Assembly: GCA_021307315.1 (NCBI GenBank)
Contig: JAJSPD010000003.1
Location: 992,001 to 1,056,000 of the forward strand
Length of the DNA stretch: 64,000 nt
Source: Bisporella sp. PMI_857
Taxonomy: Eukaryota; Ascomycota; Leotiomycetes; Helotiales; Helotiaceae
Reading direction: 5' to 3'
Shown: positions 10,949-21,561 of the stretch, in pieces
How the letters are laid out: every line of letters starts with the position of its first letter
Position numbering within the stretch: position 1 is the first letter of the stretch
The notes under the pieces: model-generated
What the model was told of the DNA's origin: nothing
Database searches by the model: none
The model's input: only the letters and a program-made list of their open reading frames with translations
Program-made: the position numbers and the translations under genes

Positions 10949-12556
10949 ATGCCAGAAAATCCCGACAGTCTGTCTCAGAGAAGAACCAGAGCCAGCGCAC
11001 CCAAAGTGAAATCAGGATGTAAAACTTGCAAGAGAGTTTCTCCTGGAAAATGATGATGCTCCGTAGATTAACACCAGTGTACCACTGGTAGACGAAGGCG
11101 AATCAAATGTGATGAATGGCATCCTGAATGTGCGCAGTGTCAACGCTCTAGTGTATTGTGCGAAGGATATTTTCCCCCTTTGAAAGAAGCTCAGAAAGAT
11201 GTGCTAATGCAGAAATGTAGAGCATTCGCACCTAACTAAATTTCTAAAGCACCGACTATACAGCTTTTTAGTAACAACCAGCAGTACCGCTTTTTCCAGC
11301 GATTCTGCAACGAGATGGCATGTCAGCTCACTGGCCCACTTGAGACAGACCTTTGGAAAATGCTGGTGCTCCAAAGTAGCGAAACAGAGCCTTCCATTCG
11401 CCATGCAGTCACTGCCATCGGAGCGCTAAACCTCAATTCGTCACTTTGTCAAGAGGATGATATGCAAGTGACTCAGCTCGAGTTTGCCTATAAAGAGTAT
11501 GGGCTGGCGATAGTCAATTTACGAAAATATACTCTACGAGACAATGCCAACATTTGTACTAAGCTGATAGCTTGCATCTTGTTCGCTTACTTTGAGTCAT
11601 TCCATGGCAACAGCAATATAGCCACAAGCCAGGTCTATGCTGGTATTGATATGTTGACTGACCACATAGCTCGATTGGAGGGGAAACTTGTTCGTGGACT
11701 CCATCAAAAAGGGTTCTGCCTTCTATACATGACGACATCATCGAAGCTCTGCTAGTATTGGAGGTCCAATTAGCCTCCTTCCACGATCCTAGAAGCGCAG
11801 GTTTCCATCTCAAACGCATGACGTGTGGTAAGTCAACAACGTCGATATGTTTTCGGAAATTCGAAACCTGAAAGAGGCACGGCAACCTCTCGCGACTATC
11901 ATGCTTCATGCGGTTCATTACGTCTTAGTACACAAGAAGACTACACTTCCAGCGATGATACATATTGAATCCTGTGATGTCGATCCTGAGTACTCCAAAC
12001 TTTGTAAGCATTTTGCAGAGTTCCACAAGTGGCATTTGGCCTTTGCCCCGCTTTTAAGCAAAGCTAGGGCGCGCCAGAAGGAAAGCATCTGTATAGAGGC
12101 GCCATTCTCCTTGAACTGCAATACTTGTCGTGTTACTTATGGATAGCAACAGCCGCGCCGTATCAGATATACTATTCTCGATATACTCGCGAACTCACAG
12201 AAGTAGTTCGCCTTGTCAAATTACTACTAGAGGATAAAGAATCAAAAACATGTACCTTCTTCTCATGGGACATCGGGCTGATCATGCCTCTGAATGCTGT
12301 CGGTCTACATTATAGACACAGAGCCATGAGAAGGGAGGTAATCCGGTTATTCTGACGCATGTCTCTTAGGGGGGATGGCGTTTGGGATGGTGCAACGACG
12401 GGAAAGATCTGGAATGGATGATTGAGATCGGAGAGGGAGGCTACAGGATGAGATCTACGTCCAGGAAAATATGGCGGCGTAGATGGTGGACATGCAATCG
12501 ACCAAGCAAACAGGTCCACATTTGTTGCCTGCCTTGTCCCTGTTATGAAAGGCATT
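10949..12556 (+). pseudogene. Decayed Zn2Cys6 (fungal binuclear cluster) transcription factor
   Basis: An ATG at 10949 opens onto a Zn2Cys6 cluster whose parts are SGCKTCKR and, after a likely intron, RRIKCDEWHPECAQCQRSSV followed by CEGY. No GT-AG choice restores the C-x6-C spacing, because the donor region (GCAAGAGAGTTTCT) seems to carry extra bases. Downstream pieces in changing frames match the fungal-specific regulatory region: LTGPLETDLWKMLVLQSSE, EPSIRHAVTAIGALN, DDIIEALLVLEVQLASFHDP, DPEYSKLCKHFAEFHKW, and a C-terminal RHRAMRREVIRLF and GDGVWDGATTGKIW. Frameshifts are evident near 11705, 12075, 12355 and 12410. Those stretches are still recognisable, so the loss looks fairly recent. 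It may have controlled the neighbouring MFS and aminotransferase genes. Confidence 0.75.
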
Positions 12557-13983
12557 AGTCAGAAGCAGATCAAACAGGCTACTATACATTGGTAGCCAGG
12601 CTTAATACTTGACAAAAATGGTGGCAAAGAGGAAAAGATTCGATTATGCTACGGTTCATACATAGGGATTGTGAAGTGATGTAAAATCTGACAGGGCCTT
12701 GGCTTCTTACAGCTAGTATAGAGACAGTATTATTTTTAGCATGTATTGACGTTCAAACACTCTCCGCTCGGGTATATAGTAACATTGTACTATATAGCCA
12801 ATAGATAAAGCCACAGGCAAAGAAAACGTGAAGTATCCGAGGTAATAAGAACAAGAGGTCGGGCATACGCACGTGATCCACGATGAGCTAAGAATCTCGG
12901 AAAGAGTTATTTTCATTTTGAAATTGCAACATAGAATGAACGAGTCTAGAGTGATTTTAGTACAAGCTATATGGGCTCACATAGATGTGCAGATGAGCGT
13001 TTCACGTGATTCTGAGGTATCGAGCCTCCAACCCAGCTTCAAGACTGTCATTCATGCCCATGGGAAAACCTCGCTTCTACGACCACAATCCTGAAGTCTA
13101 CAGGCCTTCACCACAAAGAGCGTTGTTTCTTCCTCTTCATTGCAGTATTGCGCGGTATTCGATCTTGCTACACGCTGATAATGTCCCTCCACACAATGGT
13201 TTGGTTTGAGTGCGTCCTTCATGACATAAAACTTATCGTTCAACGTGTGACAGAATTTCATTCCCACACGATCGCCACGTTCACGGAGATCCCCTACAAT
13301 ATACCCAACGGCACAATGACAGTCTCCGTGAGCGTTACCGACTGACCGTCATTGGCATAATCAAGATCCTGTTACACGGACGTTACAAGGTTTGACGTTT
13401 CTGCAGTTTCAAATTTTGTAGTTCGGACGAGGTGCCAAGTGAAGCTTTCACAAAGGCCCCTCCATCAATTCAAGACGTCTCTTCTTTGTCGCCGATATAT
13501 TCAAATCTCTTTATACAATTTCAACATCGTCGCTCATCGATAATCTCCAGCGTTGTTATCTTTTTTTTTCTTCTCCGGCGCAATTGTTCATCTTTTACAG
13601 CAGATTGAATATCGTTGTTCTTCTCGTGGGCATCGCTGTCACATTGTTCCCACGTGGTGGGTGGTGGCCCGAGATCCGGCCCCTGAAACAACAAGCCAAG
13701 ATTCTGTAAACACCAAATCTGGCCGTCGTGTTTGATGTTCTTCAAATCTGTGGAGCAGCAGGCAGTCCTCGCAAATTTTCAAAATTAGCTCATACAAGAC
13801 TGTACGGGCCCCGGCCTCTGGCCGCCATGAGGAAGTTCATGCTGTTCATGCTCACTCGTTGACTTGCTGGCCAGGTGTTGGGTTATTAACAACTACTCTG
13901 GGAGTCTGTCTGGTACATATATTCTTTATTGTGGGCATTGATTGCCTTATTTTTTTTTTCTTTCTTCTTCTTCTTCTCTCATA
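12557..13983. other. Spacer with pyrimidine-rich leader
   Basis: No gene is supported in these 1.4 kb. The final 35 bases (about 13949-13980) are an almost pure T/C tract with repeated TTC, directly before the start of the coiled-coil gene, and are most likely its promoter-proximal leader. Confidence 0.45.
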
Positions 13984-16326
13984 ATGGCAGCGACTTGGGG
14001 TTCTTATTTTTGGAAGGCGAAGCCGGCAGAGGCACCAGTGAAGGAGGTGATTCCAGAGCCGGTTGATGTGACGCAAAAATTTACCATAAAGCCGATTACT
14101 TCTTCACAATATGAAACCAAATCTACATCGAGTATGAATTTGGTACCAGAGTTCATACCAACGCCTTTGGCTCCAGCGCAGTCAACTGTCCATCAAAGAT
14201 CACAGTCAGAGGCGATCACTCTCGAAATTTCAGACAAAGTGAGACCACCCGCCCGAGCAGCATCAAATGCATCGAAAATAGCGAAATTGTTTGGAGCACC
14301 CGTACCAGAGCTAAAACTTGGACCTGCTGCTGCAGCAACAGCTCCTCAGTTTCCCAAGTTTGGGAAAGCGGCAGCGATAGAGAAGGGTTTAGAGCCTGTA
14401 CGAGAGGTTTTCAAGGCACCAAAACATTTGCCACCTCCGAGTCCACGGCTTGAGCGACCCATCAATCTTCGGGATGCGGTAAAGGCCGTTACGACACAGA
14501 CAAAATTGACACGGTTAGTGGATGAAGCTATTGTTGCTGAAGAGGAGAGGCGGATGGCGGAGTTTGAGCGAAGGAATGAGCAGATCCGGAAGGAAAAGGA
14601 GGAAATGGATATAGCACGGAATAAAATGGAAATTGAGCAGGCGGCTATGCAAGCCGAAATGGACAGATGGGCTGCAGAGGAGGAGGAGATGCTCGAGTAT
14701 ATGAAGGCTGTGGGCATCAAAGTCAGCTCTGTGCTTCCCCAAGCTGAGAATTCCGGAAGGGAAAAGAACTCCAAGCAGGAGCTAGATGAGAAGGCTCGGA
14801 AGCGGAAAGAAAGGGAAGCCGCGGAGGAGGAGTTGCGCCTTGAGGAGGAAAGATATCTGAGGGAACAGGCAGCACGAGATAGGCTGTCTTCTAACCCAAG
14901 TAATTATGATGACGGACGCTCGCAAGGAGATGATGAGGCACCCGGTCTCGAGTCCGATCTGAGCGAATATGAGGATGAGGAGGTCGATGTTGATGATATA
15001 ATGTCAATGTATGGGGGCAAAAGACATACTAGGGTACTCCCTTCCAAGAACGAATATCGAATAAGTAATTACGTGGACGATGAAGAAGTTGAGCGTATAA
15101 ATGCTAAAGCCGAATATGAAGCGGAACTTCTCAGGTACAAAATGGAGGAAGAGAATAAAAGGCTAGAGTATGAACGAGAGCAAATAGAGGAACGACGGAG
15201 GAGGCATGAAGAAGCGACCCAAAGAAAATTTGAAGAGCAGAGGGAACAGGAACGGGCACGAGTTCAGCGAGAGAGAGAAGAGAAGGAACGTCGGCTTGTC
15301 GAGAAGCAGCAGCAACGTGCCGAAGAGCAGAGGGCATATGAAGCTGCGGAACGGGAGAGGCGAGAACAGGAAGAGCAACAAAAGCGGATGATAGAAGAGG
15401 AGGCGCGAGAGGCTGAGGAAAGGAGACAGCGAAGAATCGAAGGAGAGCGATTAGCAGCACGGAGGCGCCAAGAAGAGGAAGAAAGGTTTGCGGAACAACG
15501 CAGGCTAGACGAGCAAGCGCGACGAGACGAGGAAGCACGGGCCTTAGAAGAGCAACGGCGCTTGGAAGAAGAGCGGGAAGAAGAAGCTAGACGATTTGTT
15601 GAAGAAGAAGAGCAACGTTACGCGGATGATCAACGACGTGCCCTCGAAGCCCGCAACGCCGAGCAAGCCTTATACTGGCAACAAAGACGCCGTGACGCTG
15701 AGGAAGCGCAAGTTTCTCGCCAAAATGCTGCTTTGCAAGCTGCCGAAGCGGCGGTGGATGAGAGAATTGAGAAGGAGAAGGAGATGCAGAAAGCAGAGGA
15801 GAAGATCAGGAAAGCATTTGCAGCCATGGCTGCGGCAAAAGGAGGTGTCCAGATGCCTACTCCTGCAGCCCCAAGGCCTTTGAGTAAAGAAACACCTCCA
15901 CCACCAGCAAAGCAAAATAATCTGAAAGCTAGACCATCAATCAAAGGTGGCCTACCGATGGGGCCAAGAGGTGGTGGTCTACCAGGCGGACCAAGATCTG
16001 GTACTTTCCCTCCTGCACCTCCTCCAAAGAGACAAGATTCTTTCAGCACACCAGCCCCATCAGAACAGAGCACGCTCAAAAAAGCTTTTCCTTCAACAGT
16101 TCGTGATGGTCCCAGTATGCAGGCTCCTGCAAGACAAAATACGCTTAAGAAATCGCCGCCTTCATCACCTGCTACTTCGATGGCACCAGAAGCTCCTTTA
16201 CCAGAGAGGCAGCCTCCTCGTAGACTACCTATAGGTTTGCCAAATGGCCCGCGAGGAGGTGTTGGCTTGCCTTCTGGTCCAAGGCCACGGAGACGAGAAG
16301 GATCAGCTGATGGTGGGTTGATTTAG
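13984..16326 (+). CDS. Large coiled-coil protein with proline/glycine-rich tail
   Basis: The frame encodes 780 residues from the ATG at 13984. That ATG follows a T/C leader tract, and the frame upstream of it encodes only leader-derived Phe/Ser runs, so I chose this start. Residues about 1-150 are of mixed composition. From about 170 to 620 the protein is dominated by Glu, Arg, Gln and Lys in long heptad-like runs (EEQRAYEAAERERREQEEQQ is typical), broken near residue 320-350 by an acidic stretch. The tail after about 630 is rich in Pro and Gly with repeated GPR elements (LPMGPRGGGLPGGPRSG; LPNGPRGG; LPSGPRPRR). The pattern suggests a filament-forming or scaffold protein. I do not recognise a named family, and no enzyme motif is visible. 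Confidence 0.85.
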   Translation: MAATWGSYFWKAKPAEAPVKEVIPEPVDVTQKFTIKPITSSQYETKSTSSMNLVPEFIPTPLAPAQSTVHQRSQSEAITLEISDKVRPPARAASNASKIAKLFGAPVPELKLGPAAAATAPQFPKFGKAAAIEKGLEPVREVFKAPKHLPPPSPRLERPINLRDAVKAVTTQTKLTRLVDEAIVAEEERRMAEFERRNEQIRKEKEEMDIARNKMEIEQAAMQAEMDRWAAEEEEMLEYMKAVGIKVSSVLPQAENSGREKNSKQELDEKARKRKEREAAEEELRLEEERYLREQAARDRLSSNPSNYDDGRSQGDDEAPGLESDLSEYEDEEVDVDDIMSMYGGKRHTRVLPSKNEYRISNYVDDEEVERINAKAEYEAELLRYKMEEENKRLEYEREQIEERRRRHEEATQRKFEEQREQERARVQREREEKERRLVEKQQQRAEEQRAYEAAERERREQEEQQKRMIEEEAREAEERRQRRIEGERLAARRRQEEEERFAEQRRLDEQARRDEEARALEEQRRLEEEREEEARRFVEEEEQRYADDQRRALEARNAEQALYWQQRRRDAEEAQVSRQNAALQAAEAAVDERIEKEKEMQKAEEKIRKAFAAMAAAKGGVQMPTPAAPRPLSKETPPPPAKQNNLKARPSIKGGLPMGPRGGGLPGGPRSGTFPPAPPPKRQDSFSTPAPSEQSTLKKAFPSTVRDGPSMQAPARQNTLKKSPPSSPATSMAPEAPLPERQPPRRLPIGLPNGPRGGVGLPSGPRPRRREGSADGGLI

Positions 16327-16866
16327 GACCAAATACTGCTTTGTAATTAAGATAGATGTAGGTAGAGTTAATAAATATATTCTTGGACGATATTTGGTTT
16401 CCCAACAGTCAAACTTTGCTCTTATGGAATTCAAGGAATCAAAATTGGTTTCCATGCATCTATCCCTAGTTAGAATCTAGTTATGTCTGCTCGTGCCTTT
16501 CAAAGTCTCCCTACATTCAACTTTAATATCGATTTTAACAGATCTGTTCTTGTTGGTGAGTTAATCGCATACAAGCATGGAGACTTTTTTTAAACATGAA
16601 AAATATCATGTATGTTCTATTCGTTATCTCCCTTTCAGAAAACGCTCCTAGAACATGCTGTACTGGCAGCTTCTAGCTCTGTTTTTCAACCTGAGCAAAC
16701 ATCTGTTTTTGCGACCCAGTAGTGTATAGATGAGAGGCTTCTCTATCAAATCACGGATCAGCTGTTCTCAATATCTCTCGTAATCCTATGGATGCCTTAT
16801 AACACACAATATTCCATTATAGAGATTTTCGCAGCCAAGATACTCAATACAACCACGCCTATCCTG
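16327..16866. other. Spacer, 3' end of coiled-coil gene
   Basis: The first 60 bases are AT-rich and contain AATAAATATATTC, a plausible poly(A) region for the upstream gene. An in-frame ATG at 16792 could extend the next small gene. Nothing else is seen. Confidence 0.4.
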
Positions 16867-17218
16867 ATGGTTGCTCAACCTCCGCCTAGTTTAGCTCTAC
16901 CAGGAAGCACTCCTATACCGCCAACAGGCGGAAAAGACACCACTTCTACTTCCGAAAGACCCATATCCACGGCACACCCAAAATACTACTCACCCACGCA
17001 GGTAATACATTATTCCAATTCCTTCTCATATTGCCTAGCCCAAAACCGCGGGCTCCTTTATCGAACAAATTCCACTACTACGCGCTACCGTACTGCCTAT
17101 ACTGGAACTCGGGTCCAGAAAGGCATCTCGCGAAGAGCTGTTCGATAGGGACATGACAGGTCTCGTCGTCTTCGGACTGAGATATTTGTGGTCTCGTGAG
17201 ATTATGTTGAAGATGTGA
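16867..17218 (+). CDS. Small hypothetical protein with very short intron
   Basis: Two open stretches can be joined into a 104-residue protein: 16867-17001 and 17039-17218. Exon 1 encodes a Pro/Ser/Thr-rich part ending in AHPKYYSPTQ. Exon 2 encodes a well-formed helical part (FIEQIPLLRATVLPILELGS, then LFDRDMTGLVVFGLRYLW) ending at a TGA. The implied intron has GT-AG ends (GTAATA...GCCTAG) but is only 37 nt, shorter than the others here, and has no obvious branch site. An in-frame ATG at 16792 would add 25 residues. If the intron is not real, exon 1 reads on to a different tail and stops at 17148. No family is recognised. Confidence 0.4.
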
Positions 17219-18030
17219 AGGGATAGAGAGGACAGGCGGAAAGGAAAGGCATGATCCCTATCGTAGACAGATTAGTCGGATGATGAGATCAGCAGCAGGA
17301 GTGATGGAGGAAGTGATGATAGTAGTGGGCAGGGTAAGCATGAGTCTCGTGGAGTTTCGTCGACATGATCATTATTAACCTGTACTATGGCAGCTAACTT
17401 TACGCACTTAGCGCATCGAGCTTTGCTGCTGGTACGAGTAGTTTGTTGCGTATTTGACAATGCTTTGGCTGTCTGGGATGGATGTACTTAGAGCATAGCT
17501 GGAGACTGGCCATGCTATTCTCTTTTTCTGGTGAGAATAGGCGAATATCAGCATTCAAATAAACGTAACACTTGGATTGCAGGTGTAAATTGAAGTGCCC
17601 AAACTAGTATAGCAAGATTTGCATTCAGTCACCGTTATTGTTCTCGGTATCGAGATATATGGCAATGGTGGCATGGTGGGCAATAGGAACTATGTAAATT
17701 GATTTCATAAACAACTTCAAGGAATTTGCTTGTTCAACTAACTTTCATATCACGCGAACACCAGTAAAACTAGGCACAAAATCAAGGAAAACCAGTCATT
17801 CAGTCATGACCCTGCAATTGGGTATTTTTTATGTAACGCCTAGCTGTATGCTATGGAATCCCAGAACAGTCCTTTCTTCCGTATAAGAAGTACTCAGTAA
17901 AGCTCTCCTGTTGTTGTTGGCTATAACCTAGATATCAAAATCTAGTAACCCACTCGCAAGAGACCACCTGCATCATGCAATATCCCAGGAAACAACCCAT
18001 GTGCCATATGAAAACGAAGTTGTGACCGAT
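17219..18030. other. Intergenic, no gene seen
   Basis: About 0.8 kb precedes the RPS6 stop codon. I see no supported gene. Confidence 0.4.
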
Positions 18031-19081
18031 TTACTTGTGCAGAGAGGAAGCACGACGCTTGCGGAGATCAGCTTTGGCGGACTTCGCCTCACCGACACGC
18101 TTAGCAATGAGAGCAGCATACTCGTTCTGCAGACATGTTAGCAATTGTAGTTGTTATTGATGCAGATACTTACAGCAGAATCTTTGGTCTTCTCAGCATT
18201 GCGGCGCTTGAGTGCGATACGGTGACGCTTGTGCTGAAGACGTTGGGGAGTGACAAGGCGTTGAATCTTAGGGGCCTTGGTGTATGGCTTCTTGCCCTCG
18301 CCCTTTGGCTGAACTTCACGACGGATCACGAACTTGCGAACCTAAAATTCGGAAAGAAAATTTGTCAGCATTTCTAAAGGTTTGTATAGTAGCTCACGCT
18401 GCCTTCAGACTACAGCTAGGCTGTAGAGCGAAACGGCAGACCACTCTACCAATCAGTCTACAGCCGAAGCCGCAGGGTGAAAGGTAGGCGAGGATGAAGG
18501 AGAATAAACTCACATCATCTTCCTTGGTGAGACCGAAGAACTTGCGGATCTTGGTGGCACGCTTTGGACCCAGGCGCTTGGGGTGGACGACGTCGGTAAT
18601 TCCAGGGATATCGGCATCGCCTTGCTTGACAATTGAGAGAGCGAGGACAGAGAGGTCGAGGCCAACAATGCATCCACGAACAGACTTGCGCTTGCGCTCA
18701 CCAGTGCGACGAGGACGATAGCAAGAGTGACCATCGGAGAGGAGAAGGCGAACACGGGTCGGGTGCATAACACCTTGCTTCATGGGGAAGCCTTGCTTGT
18801 CGTTACCACCAGTGATCTTAAAAATGTAGCCCTTGAACTCATCGCCAACTGAGTCTCCTGGAACCTCTTGACCCATACTATATGCAAGTCAGTATTCCAT
18901 ATCCCATCAGCTATAATATGCCAATTGCCCAGTATATATGTATATTTGTGCGTGCAAAGGAATTTGTGTGCGTTGTAGGAAAATCGTACCGCTTGTCGAG
19001 GAAAACACGAAGTTTCTTCTCATCGTCGATCTCGATGAGCTTCTGGCTGCCATTGGCAGGGAAGGAAATGTTCAACTTCAT
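18031..19081 (-). CDS. RPS6: 40S ribosomal protein S6 (eS6)
   Basis: Four exons (18990-19081, 18514-18877, 18174-18341, 18031-18126) join in phase to give 239 residues, the usual length for eS6. Key stretches are [20 protein letters not shown] at the start, then [55 protein letters not shown] and [13 protein letters not shown]. The tail is RRASSLHK, including the RRASS phosphorylation site known from yeast as a TORC1 output. It is a structural protein of the small ribosomal subunit. The final exon is only 96 bases. A very short promoter region separates it from a spliced microprotein frame on the same strand, so its 5' leader may extend into or past that frame. Confidence 0.98.
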
Positions 19082-19185
19082 GGTTGAGTTGGCGGTGGTT
19101 GTCGTTGATTATTGTCGAGTTTGTACAAATTGTGGAAGAATCTGAAATTTGTCAGTGTGGGCAAACTAGCGATGAGATCACGTGA

Positions 19186-19349
19186 CTACCTCTTGATTTC
19201 GGGAATATGGAAAAGTCCAAAGATAATGGCAGCAAGACCGATAATAGCTATCAGTATTTTGTTAGTTGGTTGTGATATAAAACAATCTCTGAAAGGTTTA
19301 GAATGGCCATGGACTCACTAAAGACGAGTATCAGTGTTGCTGCGTCCAT
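19186..19349 (-). CDS. Putative 30-residue spliced membrane microprotein
   Basis: Two tiny exons (19319-19349 and 19186-19247) join through a 71-nt intron with a GTGAGT donor, a perfect CTAAC branch site and a TAG acceptor. They encode 30 residues that are almost entirely one hydrophobic span, beginning MDAATLILVF and ending FHIPEIKR. The intron is phase 1 and splits the span, as in the microproteins at 20.8-24.2 kb. The start lies 205 bases from the divergent CTF8 start, and the stop lies 105 bases upstream of RPS6. It could be a separate gene, an upstream frame on the RPS6 transcript, or chance. The splice signals argue against chance. No family is recognised. Confidence 0.5.
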
Positions 19350-19553
19350 GAAGATTTGTGCCTGAGGAGAAGGACGGCGGGTCTGCGGCCGCTAGCTCCG
19401 GAACTGTAATTCACGGAAGATAGTAAATCCTTCCCGATAGACGAGTCTTCGCAATATACTGATCACGATGCGAGATTTGGTGTTTGGTGCTGCTGCCGAT
19501 GGTTTTTGATTTTAATGGTCTTGGATTGTTTTACATTGGTGAAGTTCGCGAAT

Positions 19554-20039
19554 ATGAGCAAGGTTATTCTGCACACCAAATTATCGCTGCCTCAACCGCC
19601 TGAATTCGTCGGCAGAAACTTGTTGCCAGAACTACTGCAAACCCCTTCTGGACTAGCGATACTGGAACTACAAGGCACCATAAACCTTCCAGATCATGAT
19701 AATGAGGATGCAATTGCTATTGAAGGTCACACAAGAGAAACATCTATAGGCAGGCTTGTCTTTCCCGGCTACAAAGAAGGCCAGGAAGGCCAAGCATGGA
19801 TGAAACGGGTGTATCTCTATGTTGGCAAGCATCAGAGACTTACAGGAGAAGTCAAGAAGTTACCGAAGGCTATGGCTGTGATTAGGAAGATAAAAAACGT
19901 GTCACTATCAAACAGTGAGGAAATTGAAGGTGTGGAAGACCAGGAAAAGGCAGAAGAGCTTGAGATCGTGGAGATCATCAAATTCAAGATCCTATTCTCC
20001 ACCAGGCCCGAGCCAGTTGGAGCAATGCCCGCTTCTTGA
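19554..20039 (+). CDS. CTF8: Ctf8, subunit of the CTF18 alternative clamp loader
   Basis: This single-exon frame has 161 residues from the ATG at 19554. The protein has the hallmarks of fungal Ctf8: a central LLQTPSGLAILELQGTINLP, a GRLVFPGY, a WMKRVYLYVGKHQRLTGEVK and a C-terminal FSTRPEPVG. Ctf8 joins Dcc1 and Ctf18 to form the alternative RFC complex that loads PCNA and supports sister-chromatid cohesion and checkpoint signalling in the nucleus. A Glu-rich insert around residues 125-145 is longer than a minimal version. The promoter is probably shared with the divergent microprotein at 19186-19349. Confidence 0.93.
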   Translation: MSKVILHTKLSLPQPPEFVGRNLLPELLQTPSGLAILELQGTINLPDHDNEDAIAIEGHTRETSIGRLVFPGYKEGQEGQAWMKRVYLYVGKHQRLTGEVKKLPKAMAVIRKIKNVSLSNSEEIEGVEDQEKAEELEIVEIIKFKILFSTRPEPVGAMPAS

Positions 20040-20535
20040 AGGGAAATGCAAATATGAGTCGCCATAACTCTCCTGAAGCTTCTTGCGACCAATATCCCAT
20101 TAGAACTCTCTTGTTGCGTTACATCGACATCAAGGATTACACTTCATTAGTGCTCTTGTGCAATCTGTGCCAATGGCGCTCCTTGAGCAAAATCTCTCGC
20201 AGCAGAAGACTCGGTTTAAGAAGATATGCAAGATCTCTCAACTCTCTGTTGCGAAATCTACGTTGTAAGATCGCGATCCAACTGGGAGCCGCCACAATAG
20301 ACAGCTGGGTGGGAGCAGAATACTTTGGCCCCGATTTAAAGGAAGAGCAAGATAGTATGTATCATGGCTTTGGGAGGCGCATTTATCAGTGTGAGCCGGG
20401 GCCGTGTTGCTGTTAGCGCATCTTTTGATCATCCCTAGAAATATTCTGAAGAAGCTACCCCCCTGCCTGCCAAAAGACCGACTCACAGAAATACTAGCTA
20501 CTCTATCAAGCTAGCTACTTTCTCGATTGCCAAAG
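20040..20535. other. Spacer with unassigned short frames
   Basis: Several short frames overlap here on the plus strand. One ends in a protein-like tail (LPPCLPKDRLTEILATLSS, stop near 20513) that could be the last exon of a small gene, but I cannot find a start and introns that fit. Confidence 0.3.
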
Positions 20536-20748
20536 ATGAATCTACCAGAACAATGGCAGTGGCTTGAAGCTGTGTACTGGTCTGCAGCGGAGCCTACAAG
20601 CGGTATCTAAGAGCATATTCCAGAAATTGCAGGGGAGTCGCCTAGAATAGAATATATTTCAGATCCCGCTGCTTTGTCTAGGTGTCTGAGTCTTCTGCCT
20701 GTTTCAACATCTAGCACCAGCCATCCTCAAAGACCTTTATTCTGTTGA
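20536..20748 (+). CDS. Possible 50-residue spliced small protein
   Basis: An ATG at 20536 after a pyrimidine-rich leader gives 22 codons plus one base (20536-20602). A 60-nt GT-AG intron follows (donor GTATCT, acceptor TTTCAG), and exon 2 (20663-20748) gives 28 more codons. The protein is Trp-rich at the start (MNLPEQWQWLEAVYW) and Ser/Pro/Leu-rich after. It has no membrane span. The intron is phase 1 like those of its neighbours, but no good branch site is seen. This is weak evidence for a gene. Confidence 0.25.
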
Positions 20749-20856
20749 CCATATATCAGGTGGTTTGAGCAGCAGGAAACCAACCAAATCTCTCAACTTC
20801 TCATCATTCATCGCCACAAGTAGACACCAGCTTCGCGATCCAGAACGCCAACGAAA

Positions 20857-21167
20857 ATGGAAACACTGATCGGTTTCCTCATTGGGAGCTCTCTTAGTAA
20901 ATAAATCTCAGTCAACTGTTTCTTACATTAAAAAACTAACATGATTGGGTAGTTGTAACCTATCAATACATCAAGTGGCAGACCAAGAAACGAGAAGCAA
21001 GCAGGAGACGGACTCAGGAGAGGCTGAATGCAGCTGCAGTACTACGGCACGCAGAAGAAGTTGTACGAAGGAGGGAAGCAGAGATGTTTGCTAGTATCCC
21101 AGATCACGACAAGTACAACCAAGTGGTGGACATTTTGCGGCGCAACGTGGCGAGGCATGGTAGATAA
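20857..21167 (+). CDS. Spliced single-span membrane microprotein, 84 residues
   Basis: Exon 1 (20857-20896) and exon 2 (20953-21167) are joined by a 56-nt phase-1 intron with a GTAAAT donor, an AAACTAAC branch site and a GGGTAG acceptor. The protein starts METLIGFLIGSSLIVTYQYI, a short hydrophobic span split by the intron. A strongly basic helical tail follows (KKREASRRRTQERLNAAAVL and onward) and ends in RRNVARHGR. Signal-anchor topology with the tail in the cytosol would follow the positive-inside rule. The start context is A-rich with A at -3. No family is recognised. Both exons are too short for most gene finders, so it may never have been annotated. Confidence 0.65.
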
Positions 21168-21561
21168 GCTATGCAGGCGAAGATGAATGGATCAAATTGA
21201 AGAAGTCATGGAGATATTACTGCTTGCATTGAGGGGCGATAAATGGATGCTAAGAATCACTCTGATTGCGAGCCGTGGGAGGGGCAAATTGTTTGTGGAA
21301 GGGAGCGTTAGCTGAGTTAGTCTCTCTACTCTAATCTGTTAGGGAAATCATACATGTTTGCTCCCTCGGGTTCCAATTTATCGTTCACGCGTGGCTAGTT
21401 CCTGCCAGTGTTACATTGATACAAGCAAACTTCTTTGAGTTCTTATCCTTTCCAACCTCAGATTTCTCTTTCATTACTCACAGTCACCTGCCTCTAGCCC
21501 ATCCCACATCTGGCGCAACGCACCACGTCAACTCAACCATCAGCCACTCCAAGTTTCAGCC
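21168..21561. other. Spacer, leader of the next microprotein
   Basis: The last 120 bases are markedly C/T-rich, as expected for a fungal promoter and leader. No coding signal is seen. Confidence 0.4.

Noticed and set aside
14346..15915. Several antisense frames of 60-150 codons inside the coiled-coil gene
   Set aside because: They mirror the Glu/Arg-rich repeats and have no leader, splice signals or domain. They are shadows of the coding strand.
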